Assembly (NCBI GenBank): GCA_002495625.1
Contig: DAGC01000002.1
Span: forward strand, 244,212 to 308,211
DNA length: 64,000 nt
From: Methanobacterium sp. UBA375
Lineage (GTDB): Archaea > Methanobacteriota > Methanobacteria > Methanobacteriales > Methanobacteriaceae
Direction: 5' to 3'
A model generated the notes under the pieces. The model saw only the letters and a program-made list of their open reading frames with translations, had not been told where the DNA came from and did no database searches. Positions 20,601 to 27,340 of this stretch are shown piece by piece. Positions within the stretch are counted from its first letter, which is position 1; every line of letters begins with the position of its first letter. The position numbers and the translations under genes were made by a program.

Positions 20601-20677
20601 CCATCTTGGCTATTGCATTATATAAACTTTACGTAGATCCAAATGGAGAGATCATAGAGGTGCCTTATCCAAATTAG
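17630..20677 (+). CDS. Transglutaminase-like membrane-anchored surface protein, C-terminal half of a split gene
   Basis: This 1015-residue product starts inside a long coiled coil (1-280) with no signal peptide. It continues with a transglutaminase-like core (about 310-500) and Ig-like/beta-rich regions, and ends with about three hydrophobic helices (934-1000). In the core, SSLLVALLRAAGYPARYVQG is classic, and the histidine (LEHVWVEV, near 425) and aspartate (WLPLDPSF, near 491) are kept. The usual GxCxD cysteine reads GNDYD, so the nucleophile is Asp 349 or absent. The open frame extends upstream of 17630 as far as 17588 at least (SNLTNSLNNGN before the ATG), fitting a fusion to the previous gene. 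Likely an envelope protein of a pseudomurein archaeon, probably not a working transglutaminase. Confidence 0.72.
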   Translation: MEQLKSNISSLDEYLNEMNQQSQIDITSTIIRSTLDLSLKTEETVNQKIDNILNEIEININDSKEELDKIELIYKELSSIKNHSIKLALLKCELILVEKKTKLYVSNRDITTINSIEDCLSKLLTEIDTKIESNAESVSNSTNDLQNIKVNLQGLYKLVTQISKISPNNQKPVKLKQDISSILNRIGTDFKNILCCWYLLGENDKELRDIVNNLKGIERNLERANKKNQYKNIINKTKNLETSSSDLRNLISTERGEIKNLAQELRYVGIEWAKIYREFVDHVLPVTIDPVYLNETIDAQITPQIRQKALELGNDPIQIYNYVRNLSYDTYYGSSRGSVWTLSGGAGNDYDKSSLLVALLRAAGYPARYVQGWIQLNSSTLIGILEGKNITVNGTSSAMSIDQALNILQDNGIPYEQNENIISLEHVWVEVAMPSKTKNWPCICDIYNIFSNTTKRWSFEYYDFKNMKFDLIDFFTSYINVKPSYEWLPLDPSFSNYTVSQAVNYAEIPGELRHKVQITTSDGIDSGLIPIPLLAKEKIILKYVPADEGQVNFLGDQSIYRLLDNGGKSWSVGLLFGSVWWTGPYHAYVTPELIIGNQTVSTGNAVTLGSGQTLNYTFTNAKQNTIQDIKGYKAGDMYSITLSPTYEPSSRIGDETSKTTDLKQEYNLTGNASTYDDMVSQLLYTTGITYYAACDKTEQLLGETYITKSYHPIARCDYVSRGVRYWENYNGIGIYRVYANYMPGAISHDVPIDSISSYSKIGQEEGCLLFNLKAGFASSGWESQSIYGLFNVTAVSTTYIIAYAQSNGIPVYSINSDNIDEILPKLRLAQWVIDEIRNDVNAGYQVIIPETEVTIGQWHGIGWAVLGSNGFGAYIISGGLNSNSTNSTFLGGWGTEPMNIMDVLIALERNWIPFVSFLDSGEVNKDQYLLDTIIAAAALTTGIALLFMEAGTTAFAITLGISFILGITGLISVVGLVYSWVGVALLLLSVAILAIALYKLYVDPNGEIIEVPYPN

Positions 20678-20687
20678 TAGTGAGTAC

Positions 20688-21443
20688 ATGAAAAAAGACA
20701 TTGTACATTCATTTGTTAAAAATATTGAGTTAATGGATAGGTATAGATACTATTATTCTAACATGAATAGAGTAAGCTTTTTTGAAAGACAGAAGCTTTC
20801 TAAAATGGTTGATAATAATCTTAGAGAATATGATAGATTTTTATGGGCACGTGTCCAAGGGGAAAGTGAAGAAATTGTAACGCCGAAGCAGAGTGAATCA
20901 AATAATAATTATTTTTTTGCAGCTTTTATTAGTTATCTGCTCTGTGTTATGGTGTTTGCCACTTTTGCTCGGGTATATTTTTTTCAGGGGGCTGTATTTA
21001 TTGGATTTATATCCATTTTGGGTTTTTTAATTTTGCTTGTGGCTCTTGTGTTTAAAATTGCTGTACCTAGGTGGAAGTGGTCGTTTCGGAAGATTTTTAA
21101 ACTGAGGAATCTGGTTCAGGAGCTTATAAATGATGCAATTGAATTTTTTAGAGAGGGGGGCTTAGATCCGGAGAATTATCCATTAGCACTGAATTTCAAT
21201 GATTATAATGGTTTAAAGCAGATTAAGGAAGAAAAAAAACTTTTAAGCAAAAATTACATTTTTTATTTGAATTTAAATGTGATAAACACTTCAAAATTTA
21301 TAGAAGAGGAAATTTCTGAAGAAAAAGTGCATAGTGCTGCTTTGAGATTTTTTATCAAGGCTTTAATACTGGGAGCTTTATTCATTGTGGTGATATTTTC
21401 GTTGGTGATACTTCTACATCGGTTTGGAATTTTGAAACTGTAG
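20688..21443 (+). CDS. Unknown membrane protein, island family A (member 1)
   Basis: This 251-residue protein matches no family I know. An N-terminal charged region (MKKDIVHSFVKNIELMDRYR) leads to two membrane helices (about 75-97 and 102-124). A cytoplasmic-looking segment then carries the island motif, LVQELINDAIEFFREGGLDP directly followed by ENYPLALNFNDY (about 144-175). Unlike its relatives it has a further C-terminal stretch with one more helix (about 225-246), perhaps a fused version of the small partner proteins seen later. The ATG is 11 bases after the surface-protein stop, so the two are likely co-transcribed. Confidence 0.7.
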   Translation: MKKDIVHSFVKNIELMDRYRYYYSNMNRVSFFERQKLSKMVDNNLREYDRFLWARVQGESEEIVTPKQSESNNNYFFAAFISYLLCVMVFATFARVYFFQGAVFIGFISILGFLILLVALVFKIAVPRWKWSFRKIFKLRNLVQELINDAIEFFREGGLDPENYPLALNFNDYNGLKQIKEEKKLLSKNYIFYLNLNVINTSKFIEEEISEEKVHSAALRFFIKALILGALFIVVIFSLVILLHRFGILKL

Positions 21444-21452
21444 GTTGTGTTC

Positions 21453-22121
21453 ATGAATAAAGACATATTTTATTCTTTTCAGGAATCTATTGAGGCTATA
21501 GATAAAGGTAGGGGCAGATGTTTATCTCATGAAGATTACTGGATTAATATCATTTTTCCAGGTAGAGTGTCGCTTTTGATGTCAGAATGGATTTCGATGG
21601 AAGATATTGATAATTTAGAGGGGTACGATGACTTGCTTTGGCAGAGGGTTCACAAGGAACTAAGGCCTTTGATGGGTCCTTATGGATTTTGTGCTCCCCC
21701 TACTCGGTTGTTTTATTTTACATTGTTATTTGCCCTTTTTTCCTGGTTTATCCTTGGAATTTTGGTGGGGAGGTCGTATCTATGGCCTTTTGGATTTATA
21801 GATTATGGAATGAAATTGATTTTAGTCCTTCCCTGGTGGGTGTCTCTTATCTTCCTGGCTTTTTTAGCGGGTGTATTTGTTTTTTTATTATGGTCTATAA
21901 GGAGTAAAGTCAAGAAGTGTGATGGAAAATTGGCAGAGAAGTCTGATGAATTGAAAGAGCTTGTGCAGGATTTAATCGAAAGTGCATTGGGATTATTTAA
22001 AGAAGAGAACATAGATCCACAAGAATATCCTTTAAGACTTAAATTCAACGATTATCATGGATTGGAATATTTTAAAGAAGAAAAGGATTTAGAGAAATAT
22101 ATTGCTTACTTGGATGTTTGA
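21453..22121 (+). CDS. Unknown membrane protein, island family A (member 2)
   Basis: This 222-residue relative of the preceding gene starts MNKDIFYSFQESIEAIDKG against MKKDIVHSFVKNIELMD there. Two strong helices (about 82-103 and 123-148) are followed by a charged link and the shared motif LVQDLIESALGLFKEENIDP then QEYPLRLKFNDYHGL (about 169-204), ending KYIAYLDV. The start at 21453 (ATG) is chosen because it aligns with member 1; a GTG two codons earlier is possible. No catalytic residues are obvious. It follows member 1 after nine bases. Confidence 0.7.
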   Translation: MNKDIFYSFQESIEAIDKGRGRCLSHEDYWINIIFPGRVSLLMSEWISMEDIDNLEGYDDLLWQRVHKELRPLMGPYGFCAPPTRLFYFTLLFALFSWFILGILVGRSYLWPFGFIDYGMKLILVLPWWVSLIFLAFLAGVFVFLLWSIRSKVKKCDGKLAEKSDELKELVQDLIESALGLFKEENIDPQEYPLRLKFNDYHGLEYFKEEKDLEKYIAYLDV

Positions 22122-22135
22122 GGATGGTTTATTGA

Positions 22136-22559
22136 ATGAATGACTTTAATAGAACTATTGAACTAGTGGATAATGTAATGCTTTGGTATATCATAACGTT
22201 AATTATAGAAAACGGCAAGGATTATAGTTATGCAGAATACCTGAAAATTGATCCTGATAACATTGAGCTCTGATTATTCCAGATGCAAATACAGCCATTG
22301 TGACTAGTAAAAATATTGCAGACAATAAATGTGAAGCAACATATAATTCATCTTGAAGAGAAAAAACATATCACAGAAGAAGAAAAAAATGCATGAACTT
22401 ATCAGAGGAGCTATGGAAAATCTCTGGAGGGCTAATAAATTCATACAGAGCTTTAAAGTTATTATTTGCCTAATATGAACTTCGACAGTGTGAATAATCG
22501 TTTAAAGAAAGTTATAATTGAGACAGAAGAGTGGGAAAATATCATACTGGTGAGTTAGA
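22136..22559 (+). pseudogene. Relic gene with several frameshifts
   Basis: An ATG at 22136 opens a 45-codon frame (MNDFNRTIELVDNVMLWYI to DPDNIEL, stop 22271-22273). Coding-like sequence then continues in shifting frames: IIPDANTAIVTSKNIADNKC, then LEEKKHITEEEKN, then MHELIRGAMENLWRANKFIQ, then NFDSVNNRLKKVIIETEEW, up to about 22558. Together they read as one small protein broken at least three times. The N-terminus faintly recalls family A. Its function cannot be stated. Confidence 0.55.
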
Positions 22560-23239
22560 GTGTTAGAATTGGCTGTGGTCTATGATAACGATCAGGAAAG
22601 AGATGACCTAACTCCTTCATGGGGTTTTTCTTCCTTCATTAAAACACCGGAAAGATCGATATTATTTGATACAGGTGCAGACTCTGCAATACTTCTGGAT
22701 AATATGGACAAAATGGGGTTAGATCCCAGGAGATTCAAGCAATAATCATCTCCCACACCCACAGTGACCATGCTGGAGGTCTGAGGGAACTGTTAAGGAT
22801 CAATTCCAGTGCCAGTGTATATGTGCCAAATTTGGGATTTAAAAGGAAATTAGAAAATAATAAAAACAGGGTGTTCCAGATCAAAGATTATAAGGAAATT
22901 TATCCTGGGATATCAATTATAAACCATAACAATACTCAAGCACTGGTTTTTGATGTAGAAAATGATATGTTCATGGCCGTGTCTCGTATACCTACAAAAG
23001 CCATTGAGATGATGAAAAAAGCCAAAGAATTGACGGGAAAAGATATTCATTTCCTCTTGGGTGGGTTTTGCCTTCACGACCCCTCGGAAATTGAAAGGAT
23101 AATAAATCCTTTGGAGAAATTTGGAGTCAGGAAAATTGTAATCTGCCATTGTTGTGGGGAAATGGATGAAAAGATTCTGAAGGAAAAATTTGGAGAAAAT
23201 TGTATTAAAGCAGGAGTTGGAAGTGTTATAAAATTTTAA
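22560..23239 (+). pseudogene. Metallo-beta-lactamase-fold hydrolase, frameshifted
   Basis: The first frame (GTG 22560, stop 22743-22745) gives the start of an MBL-fold protein (TPSWGFSSFIKTPERSILFD, then TGADSAILLDNM). The chain resumes in the -1 frame from about 22742 with IIISHTHSDHAGGLRELL, the metal-binding HxHxDH motif, and runs to 23239 (HFLLGGFCLHDPSEIERI, then KIVICHCCGEMDEK). One base has been lost at about 22740. The usual GCSHPG segment is absent and the GGFHL histidine is replaced by cysteine (GGFCL), so decay goes beyond the frameshift. Relatives are the DHPPP-synthase-like MBL proteins common in methanogens. Confidence 0.75.
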
Positions 23240-23348
23240 GCGTTGATCAAAGCTGAATTTCTGAGCATCACATATCATATCTGGCTGTGGGGCCTCATTG
23301 TTAGTTACTCTTACGATAAATCATTGATCAATAAAGGAGTATATATGG

Positions 23349-23933
23349 TTGTTGGAAGCTAATTTCGAGATGGAGAAGTTTATTAGGGGTTTGTGTCATT
23401 ATATTTCTGAGGTTGATAGAAAAAGACCTTACAAGAAAGGAATTATCCCTAAATTATATTTTGCCCCGAATGAACGTAATTATTTTGTAAAAAATAATCC
23501 CGGACTTTATAAAAAGACTCGAAAGGATTTGAATCCTTTTTTCAAAAGAGTAACTAAATTGGATTCTGTGGATAATATGATTTTCGTTATTATATGTGTT
23601 CTGTTTTTATTAGTGACAGTAGGAGGAGTTGTTCTGTATTTAGAATACGAGTCCATACTATTTATCATAGCTATTCTTATTGTTGACATAATTTGCTTTT
23701 TTTCATTGTTTACTATTTCAATGAATAGACGTTTGCAAATAGCGGGAGAGATCTATGATCACGACATAAAGAAAGTTGTTCAGGAACTTTTAGATTATGG
23801 AAAGGAGCTATTTAAAGAAAAAGAATTAAATCCTAAATATTTCCCTATTGAATTAAAGCATGAAGATTATGAAGGCGTGATCTATGAAAGTGACGGAAAA
23901 AATTACAATGGTTATGTGATATTAGATGAATGA
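23349..23933 (+). CDS. Unknown membrane protein, island family A (member 3)
   Basis: This is about 194 residues with the shared plan: an N-terminal region (FIRGLCHYISEVDRKRPYKK), two helices (about 73-95 and 98-118) and the C-terminal motif VVQELLDYGKELFKEKELNP then KYFPIELKHEDYEGV (about 143-177). The start is uncertain: the frame opens with TTG codons at 23349 and 23352, while the good GGAG site at 23336 points at an ATG (23345) in another frame that stops after five codons; the first in-frame ATG is at 23370. A small 5' frameshift is possible. Its stop overlaps the next small membrane gene. Confidence 0.62.
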   Translation: MLEANFEMEKFIRGLCHYISEVDRKRPYKKGIIPKLYFAPNERNYFVKNNPGLYKKTRKDLNPFFKRVTKLDSVDNMIFVIICVLFLLVTVGGVVLYLEYESILFIIAILIVDIICFFSLFTISMNRRLQIAGEIYDHDIKKVVQELLDYGKELFKEKELNPKYFPIELKHEDYEGVIYESDGKNYNGYVILDE

Positions 23934-24251
23934 AAATTCTCATAAAATCATTATTCTTCTTTCTGGTGTTTTTTATGCCTCAGTAATCGTGCTAATTTTC
24001 CTTTTTTCAGTTATAAATATTATTATTTCCCGTTGAAGTCGGTGTTTGATCGGGTATTGATCCTGTTTATCTGTGGGTATCATGTTTTTAGTTTCCTTAG
24101 GCATGATACCATATTTTTTAGTATCAAGAGAAATTTCATACTTTTAGGGGGAGAATTATATCAGGAGAAAATACCGGTATTATATTCATTTAGTGCTATA
24201 GCTTCTGTTGTTCCGGCAATCTTTGCAATATATAAAATATATAATCGTTAA
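23926..24251 (+). pseudogene. Small membrane protein, island family B (copy 1), frameshifted
   Basis: An ATG at 23926, overlapping the end of family A member 3, starts MNENSHKIIILLSGVFYASV and runs 36 codons to a stop at 24034-24036. Similar hydrophobic sequence continues in another frame (SVFDRVLILFICGYHVFSFL to 24251). Joined, they give about 105 residues with three helices. The joint around YYFPLKSVFDRVL resembles YLFPNTGINNVL in the intact copy at 24875. I read this as a broken copy of that gene, although two very small proteins cannot be excluded. Confidence 0.5.
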
Positions 24252-24260
24252 AAACAGGTT

Positions 24261-24878
24261 ATGCATATGAAAACACATATTGTTAAACCAAATAGAATAG
24301 TTGAGGGGTTAGGTGCCTACATAACCGAGTTAGATTCGTTTAGACCTCCTATGAAGTTTGGTGTTAGTCCTCTATCTTTTACCGGGACTTTAGAATTACT
24401 ATTTAAGCAACGCCAAAAATCTTATTTTTTCAAAAATAACCATGAACTAAAACAGAAGGTTTCGAGAGAGATGCATAATTTTAGGACTGATACTAATGTG
24501 GATTCTAAAGAAACGATAGTTACTCTTACGTTTTTTTTCATTGTTTCATTTTTTATACTGGCAATTACTATTGGAATAACGGATATTTATTCTCTCAGTA
24601 TAGGTCAAGGTAGTTTAATATTAGTCGTGGTTAGTTTACCTCTTTTGTATTTATTTTTTTCATATGCCGTCATGAACCGGAGAAGAGTTTTAGGGGAAAG
24701 ACATGATGAAGAGCTAAAAAGATCAGTTCAATCCTTAATTGATTTTGGAGTTCAATTCGTCAAGAACAACGATTTAAATCCCGATATATTCCCCATTAAG
24801 TTACGACATAATGACTATGATGACTTGATCTATGAAAAGAAGGGTAAAAATAATTATGTGGGATTTCTGAAAAAATGA
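24261..24878 (+). CDS. Unknown membrane protein, island family A (member 4)
   Basis: This 205-residue protein is closest to member 3: RIVEGLGAYITELDSFRPP aligns with member 3's FIRGLCHYISEVDRKRP. Two helices (about 83-106 and 113-135) precede the motif SVQSLIDFGVQFVKNNDLNP then DIFPIKLRHNDYDDL (about 158-191). ATG codons at 24261 and 24267 are both possible starts. Its stop overlaps the start of the next membrane gene by four bases (ATGA), so the two are translationally coupled. Function unknown; the motif face looks cytoplasmic by the positive-inside rule. Confidence 0.68.
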   Translation: MHMKTHIVKPNRIVEGLGAYITELDSFRPPMKFGVSPLSFTGTLELLFKQRQKSYFFKNNHELKQKVSREMHNFRTDTNVDSKETIVTLTFFFIVSFFILAITIGITDIYSLSIGQGSLILVVVSLPLLYLFFSYAVMNRRRVLGERHDEELKRSVQSLIDFGVQFVKNNDLNPDIFPIKLRHNDYDDLIYEKKGKNNYVGFLKK

Positions 24879-25276
24879 AACCAAATAAAAACTTAATCAT
24901 AGTGTTTTTGATATTATTCTATCTTGTAGTCATCCAGAGGGTAATTATTTTATATCTCTTCCCGAACACGGGTATCAACAATGTTCTCAGTCAACTACAG
25001 CAAGAAACCCTGCCTTATATGGTAATAATAAAAGTAACACTGCTTTTAATTGCTTTGAGCATGATACTGGTGTTTTTTCTTCTTAAGAAAGATTTAGGAG
25101 TAGATGGTTTTCCTATTCCTAAGGATGTGTTTATTTTATTGATTTTAATTATGTCTGCAATTATTCCAACAGTAGCTTTATTGAATATCTTTTTAACCGG
25201 GGACATCTTATTTTCTTCATTACTCCTCATTTATGGCATAGTATTTACCACTGTTATTTATGTTATGGAAAATTAA
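24875..25276 (+). CDS. Small membrane protein, island family B (copy 2)
   Basis: This 133-residue, very hydrophobic protein has four predicted helices (about 8-28, 47-67, 77-98 and 104-129). The short charged loop LLKKDLGVDGFPIPKD lies between the second and third. No family is recognised. Its ATG overlaps the stop of family A member 4, and the same A-then-B order is seen in the broken copy upstream, so A and B probably act as a pair in the membrane. It is the last gene of the island. Confidence 0.6.
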   Translation: MKPNKNLIIVFLILFYLVVIQRVIILYLFPNTGINNVLSQLQQETLPYMVIIKVTLLLIALSMILVFFLLKKDLGVDGFPIPKDVFILLILIMSAIIPTVALLNIFLTGDILFSSLLLIYGIVFTTVIYVMEN

Positions 25277-25376
25277 ATCTAAAAAAATTCACTATATAAT
25301 ATATATAAGAGAACTAATAATCCAAAAAATCCTTACTTATAAATAAAATTTCAGTCAAAATTAGTTATACAACAAC

Positions 25377-25390
25377 AAATATATATAAAC
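25377..25390 (+). promoter_or_regulatory. TATA box of the ribosomal protein cluster
   Basis: AAATATATATAAAC lies about 25-30 bases before the start of the SPOUT gene at 25415, so the transcript probably has a very short leader. A second TATA-like stretch (ATAATATATATAAG) is at about 25295-25309. This is the most obvious promoter for the long gene string that follows. Confidence 0.6.
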
Positions 25391-25414
25391 GTAAGTAAAA
25401 CTAGAGTTTTAAAG

Positions 25415-26227
25415 ATGGAATCGAAACATTTATCCATCTTCATACCAGCTTCTATATTGGCTGAAACAAAGGACTTAAAGTTGAGGACTTATAAAGTAGG
25501 CCTCATAGGTCGATCGGCAGCTCTCTTCCGGGTTGACCGAATCGTGATTTACAGCGATAATTCTAGTAGGGAAGAGGTAAAGTTTATTAGTGATGTTCTC
25601 ACTTATATGAATACACCTCAATACCTTAGAAAGAAGGTATTTCCTATAACAAAGGAGTTGCGGTATGCAGGGATACTCCCTCCGTTACGGACTCCTCATC
25701 ACCCCACTGAAGAAGTCAGCCAAGGTGATTACAGACAGGGACTAACCATAAAAAGAACAAAAAAAGGCACAATGGTCGACATTGGTGCCGACAGACTTGC
25801 GCTGTGTAAGGAAAAGCTCAGCGTAAACAAAGTGTTAAGCTTTCGGGTAACCAAGCTTGCTAAGGAAATAATAGTAGAACCTGATAAACCTGAAATTTAT
25901 TGGGGTTATAAGACTTTATCTACTTATAAGAATTTGTACGATAGCATTGATATGCTTAAACCAAAACCAGACCTGGTTATTGGGACAAGCAAGTATGCTC
26001 CATCGATTATGTCTATTTTAGATGAAGTTAAAGATAGTTTAAAGGGCTCCAAACGGGTAGCTATTTTGTTTGGCGGTCCATATTCAGGCTTACACGATCT
26101 AATCGATGAAAGGAACGTGGACCTCACGGTTAACACCGTTCCTAAACAGGGGACTAAGACCGTAAGAACTGAAGAGGCAGTAATATCAACTTTATCTGTA
26201 TTTAACTTGCTCTTAGATACAGTATAA
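25415..26227 (+). CDS. SPOUT-family RNA methyltransferase (MTH1 type)
   Basis: This 270-residue protein belongs to the group typified by MTH1 and human SPOUT1/C9orf114, with a deep trefoil knot that binds SAM and an OB-like insert. The knot is visible at the C-terminus: VAILFGGPYSGLHDLIDERN, then NTVPKQGTKTVRTEEAV. The target is probably a uridine or other base in rRNA; this is not proven for archaea. It heads the ribosomal cluster directly before L3, the same order as in M. thermautotrophicus. The ATG sits close behind the TATA box. Confidence 0.85.
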   Translation: MESKHLSIFIPASILAETKDLKLRTYKVGLIGRSAALFRVDRIVIYSDNSSREEVKFISDVLTYMNTPQYLRKKVFPITKELRYAGILPPLRTPHHPTEEVSQGDYRQGLTIKRTKKGTMVDIGADRLALCKEKLSVNKVLSFRVTKLAKEIIVEPDKPEIYWGYKTLSTYKNLYDSIDMLKPKPDLVIGTSKYAPSIMSILDEVKDSLKGSKRVAILFGGPYSGLHDLIDERNVDLTVNTVPKQGTKTVRTEEAVISTLSVFNLLLDTV

Positions 26228-26282
26228 CTCGGATAAATGAATATTAGCAAGTGGAACTTGCACTATGTAAGGAGGAAATTTT

Positions 26283-27293
26283 ATGACTAGACATCATCAA
26301 CCAAGAAAAGGATCAGTTGCATATAGTCCAAGAAAGCGAGCGGCCAAGGAATCACCAAAAACAAGCTCCTGGCCAGAAGTCGAAGAATTAGGGATTTTAG
26401 GATTTCCAGGGTACAAAGTGGGAATGACCCACCTGACCATGCTGGACAATCATAAAAACTCCCCCACAGAAGGTATGGAAATAAGCACCCCGGTAACTGT
26501 GCTGGAAACACCACCAGTAGTAGTTATGGGCATCAGAGCTTACCAGCAGGATACTCATGGCCTAAAAACCATGACCGATGTACTGGCTGATGGTTTAAGT
26601 GAAGACCTAACCAGAACCATAACCCTACCAGAAGAGGACAGTGCAGAAAGTAAAATCGAAGAACTCAAGAAAAAATTAGACGAAATAGACGAAGTAAGAG
26701 TTATCATTCACACCAAACCCAGACTGGCCGGTGTACCTAAAAAGAAACCAGAAATACTGGAATGCGGACTGGGCGGAACAACCGTGGAAGAAAAACTGGA
26801 CTACGCCATAAGTGTCCTGGGTAAAGAGATAAACCCGGCAGATGCCTTCGCAGATGGAGAGCACGTGGACACCATAGCCGTGACCAAGGGAAAAGGATTC
26901 CAGGGACCGGTTAAAAGATTCGGTGTTAGAATACAGTACGGAAAAGCTGCAAGAAGCAGTAAAGCCCGTGTCGTAGGATCTATCGGGCCCTGGTCACCAT
27001 CCAGGACCATGTGGACCGTACCCATGGCCGGACAAATGGGCTACCATAAGAGGACCGAGTACAACAAGAAGATCCTGAAGATAGGGGAAGCCACTGAAGT
27101 GGATGATATAAATCCAGAGGGTGGATTCGTAAAGTACGGACTGGTGAAGAACAACTACGTCCTCCTCAAGGGTTCAGTACCCGGACCATCCAAGAGACTG
27201 GTGATGCTCAGAAAAGCAGTAAGGCCCCACGGAAAACACAACGACCCGGCCCAGATATCATATATCAGCACCAAGTCTAAACAGGGAGTATAA
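26283..27293 (+). CDS. rpl3: Ribosomal protein L3 (uL3)
   Basis: This 336-residue protein is the archaeal/eukaryal-type L3 of the large subunit, one of the first proteins in 23S assembly, with a loop reaching the peptidyl-transferase centre. It begins MTRHHQPRKGSVAYSPRKRA as archaeal L3s do; KGKGFQGPVKRFGVR (about 200) and GQMGYHKRTEYNKKILKIG (about 250) are family landmarks. AAGGAGG precedes the ATG. It is the first ribosomal gene of the string and is followed by L4, L23 and L2 in S10-operon order. Confidence 0.97.
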   Translation: MTRHHQPRKGSVAYSPRKRAAKESPKTSSWPEVEELGILGFPGYKVGMTHLTMLDNHKNSPTEGMEISTPVTVLETPPVVVMGIRAYQQDTHGLKTMTDVLADGLSEDLTRTITLPEEDSAESKIEELKKKLDEIDEVRVIIHTKPRLAGVPKKKPEILECGLGGTTVEEKLDYAISVLGKEINPADAFADGEHVDTIAVTKGKGFQGPVKRFGVRIQYGKAARSSKARVVGSIGPWSPSRTMWTVPMAGQMGYHKRTEYNKKILKIGEATEVDDINPEGGFVKYGLVKNNYVLLKGSVPGPSKRLVMLRKAVRPHGKHNDPAQISYISTKSKQGV

Positions 27294-27340
27294 TGATCTT
27301 TATAATATTTACAACGATATATTGCAAAGAGTGATTAAAG

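Larger units (their letters stand above)
16500..25290 (+). other. AT-rich accessory island with decaying genes
   Basis: Between the METTL5-like gene and the conserved ribosomal cluster lie about 8.8 kb of lineage-specific genes: a split surface protein, four related membrane proteins, small membrane partners and several relics with frameshifts. Base and codon use (AAA, ATA, TTA, AAT rich) differs from the flanks. No integrase, tRNA-end repeat or transposase is visible, so the way it was gained is unknown. Confidence 0.6.

Noticed and set aside
16500..25290. Integrated plasmid or virus
   Set aside because: No integrase, replication protein, capsid-like gene, transposase or flanking tRNA duplication could be found.
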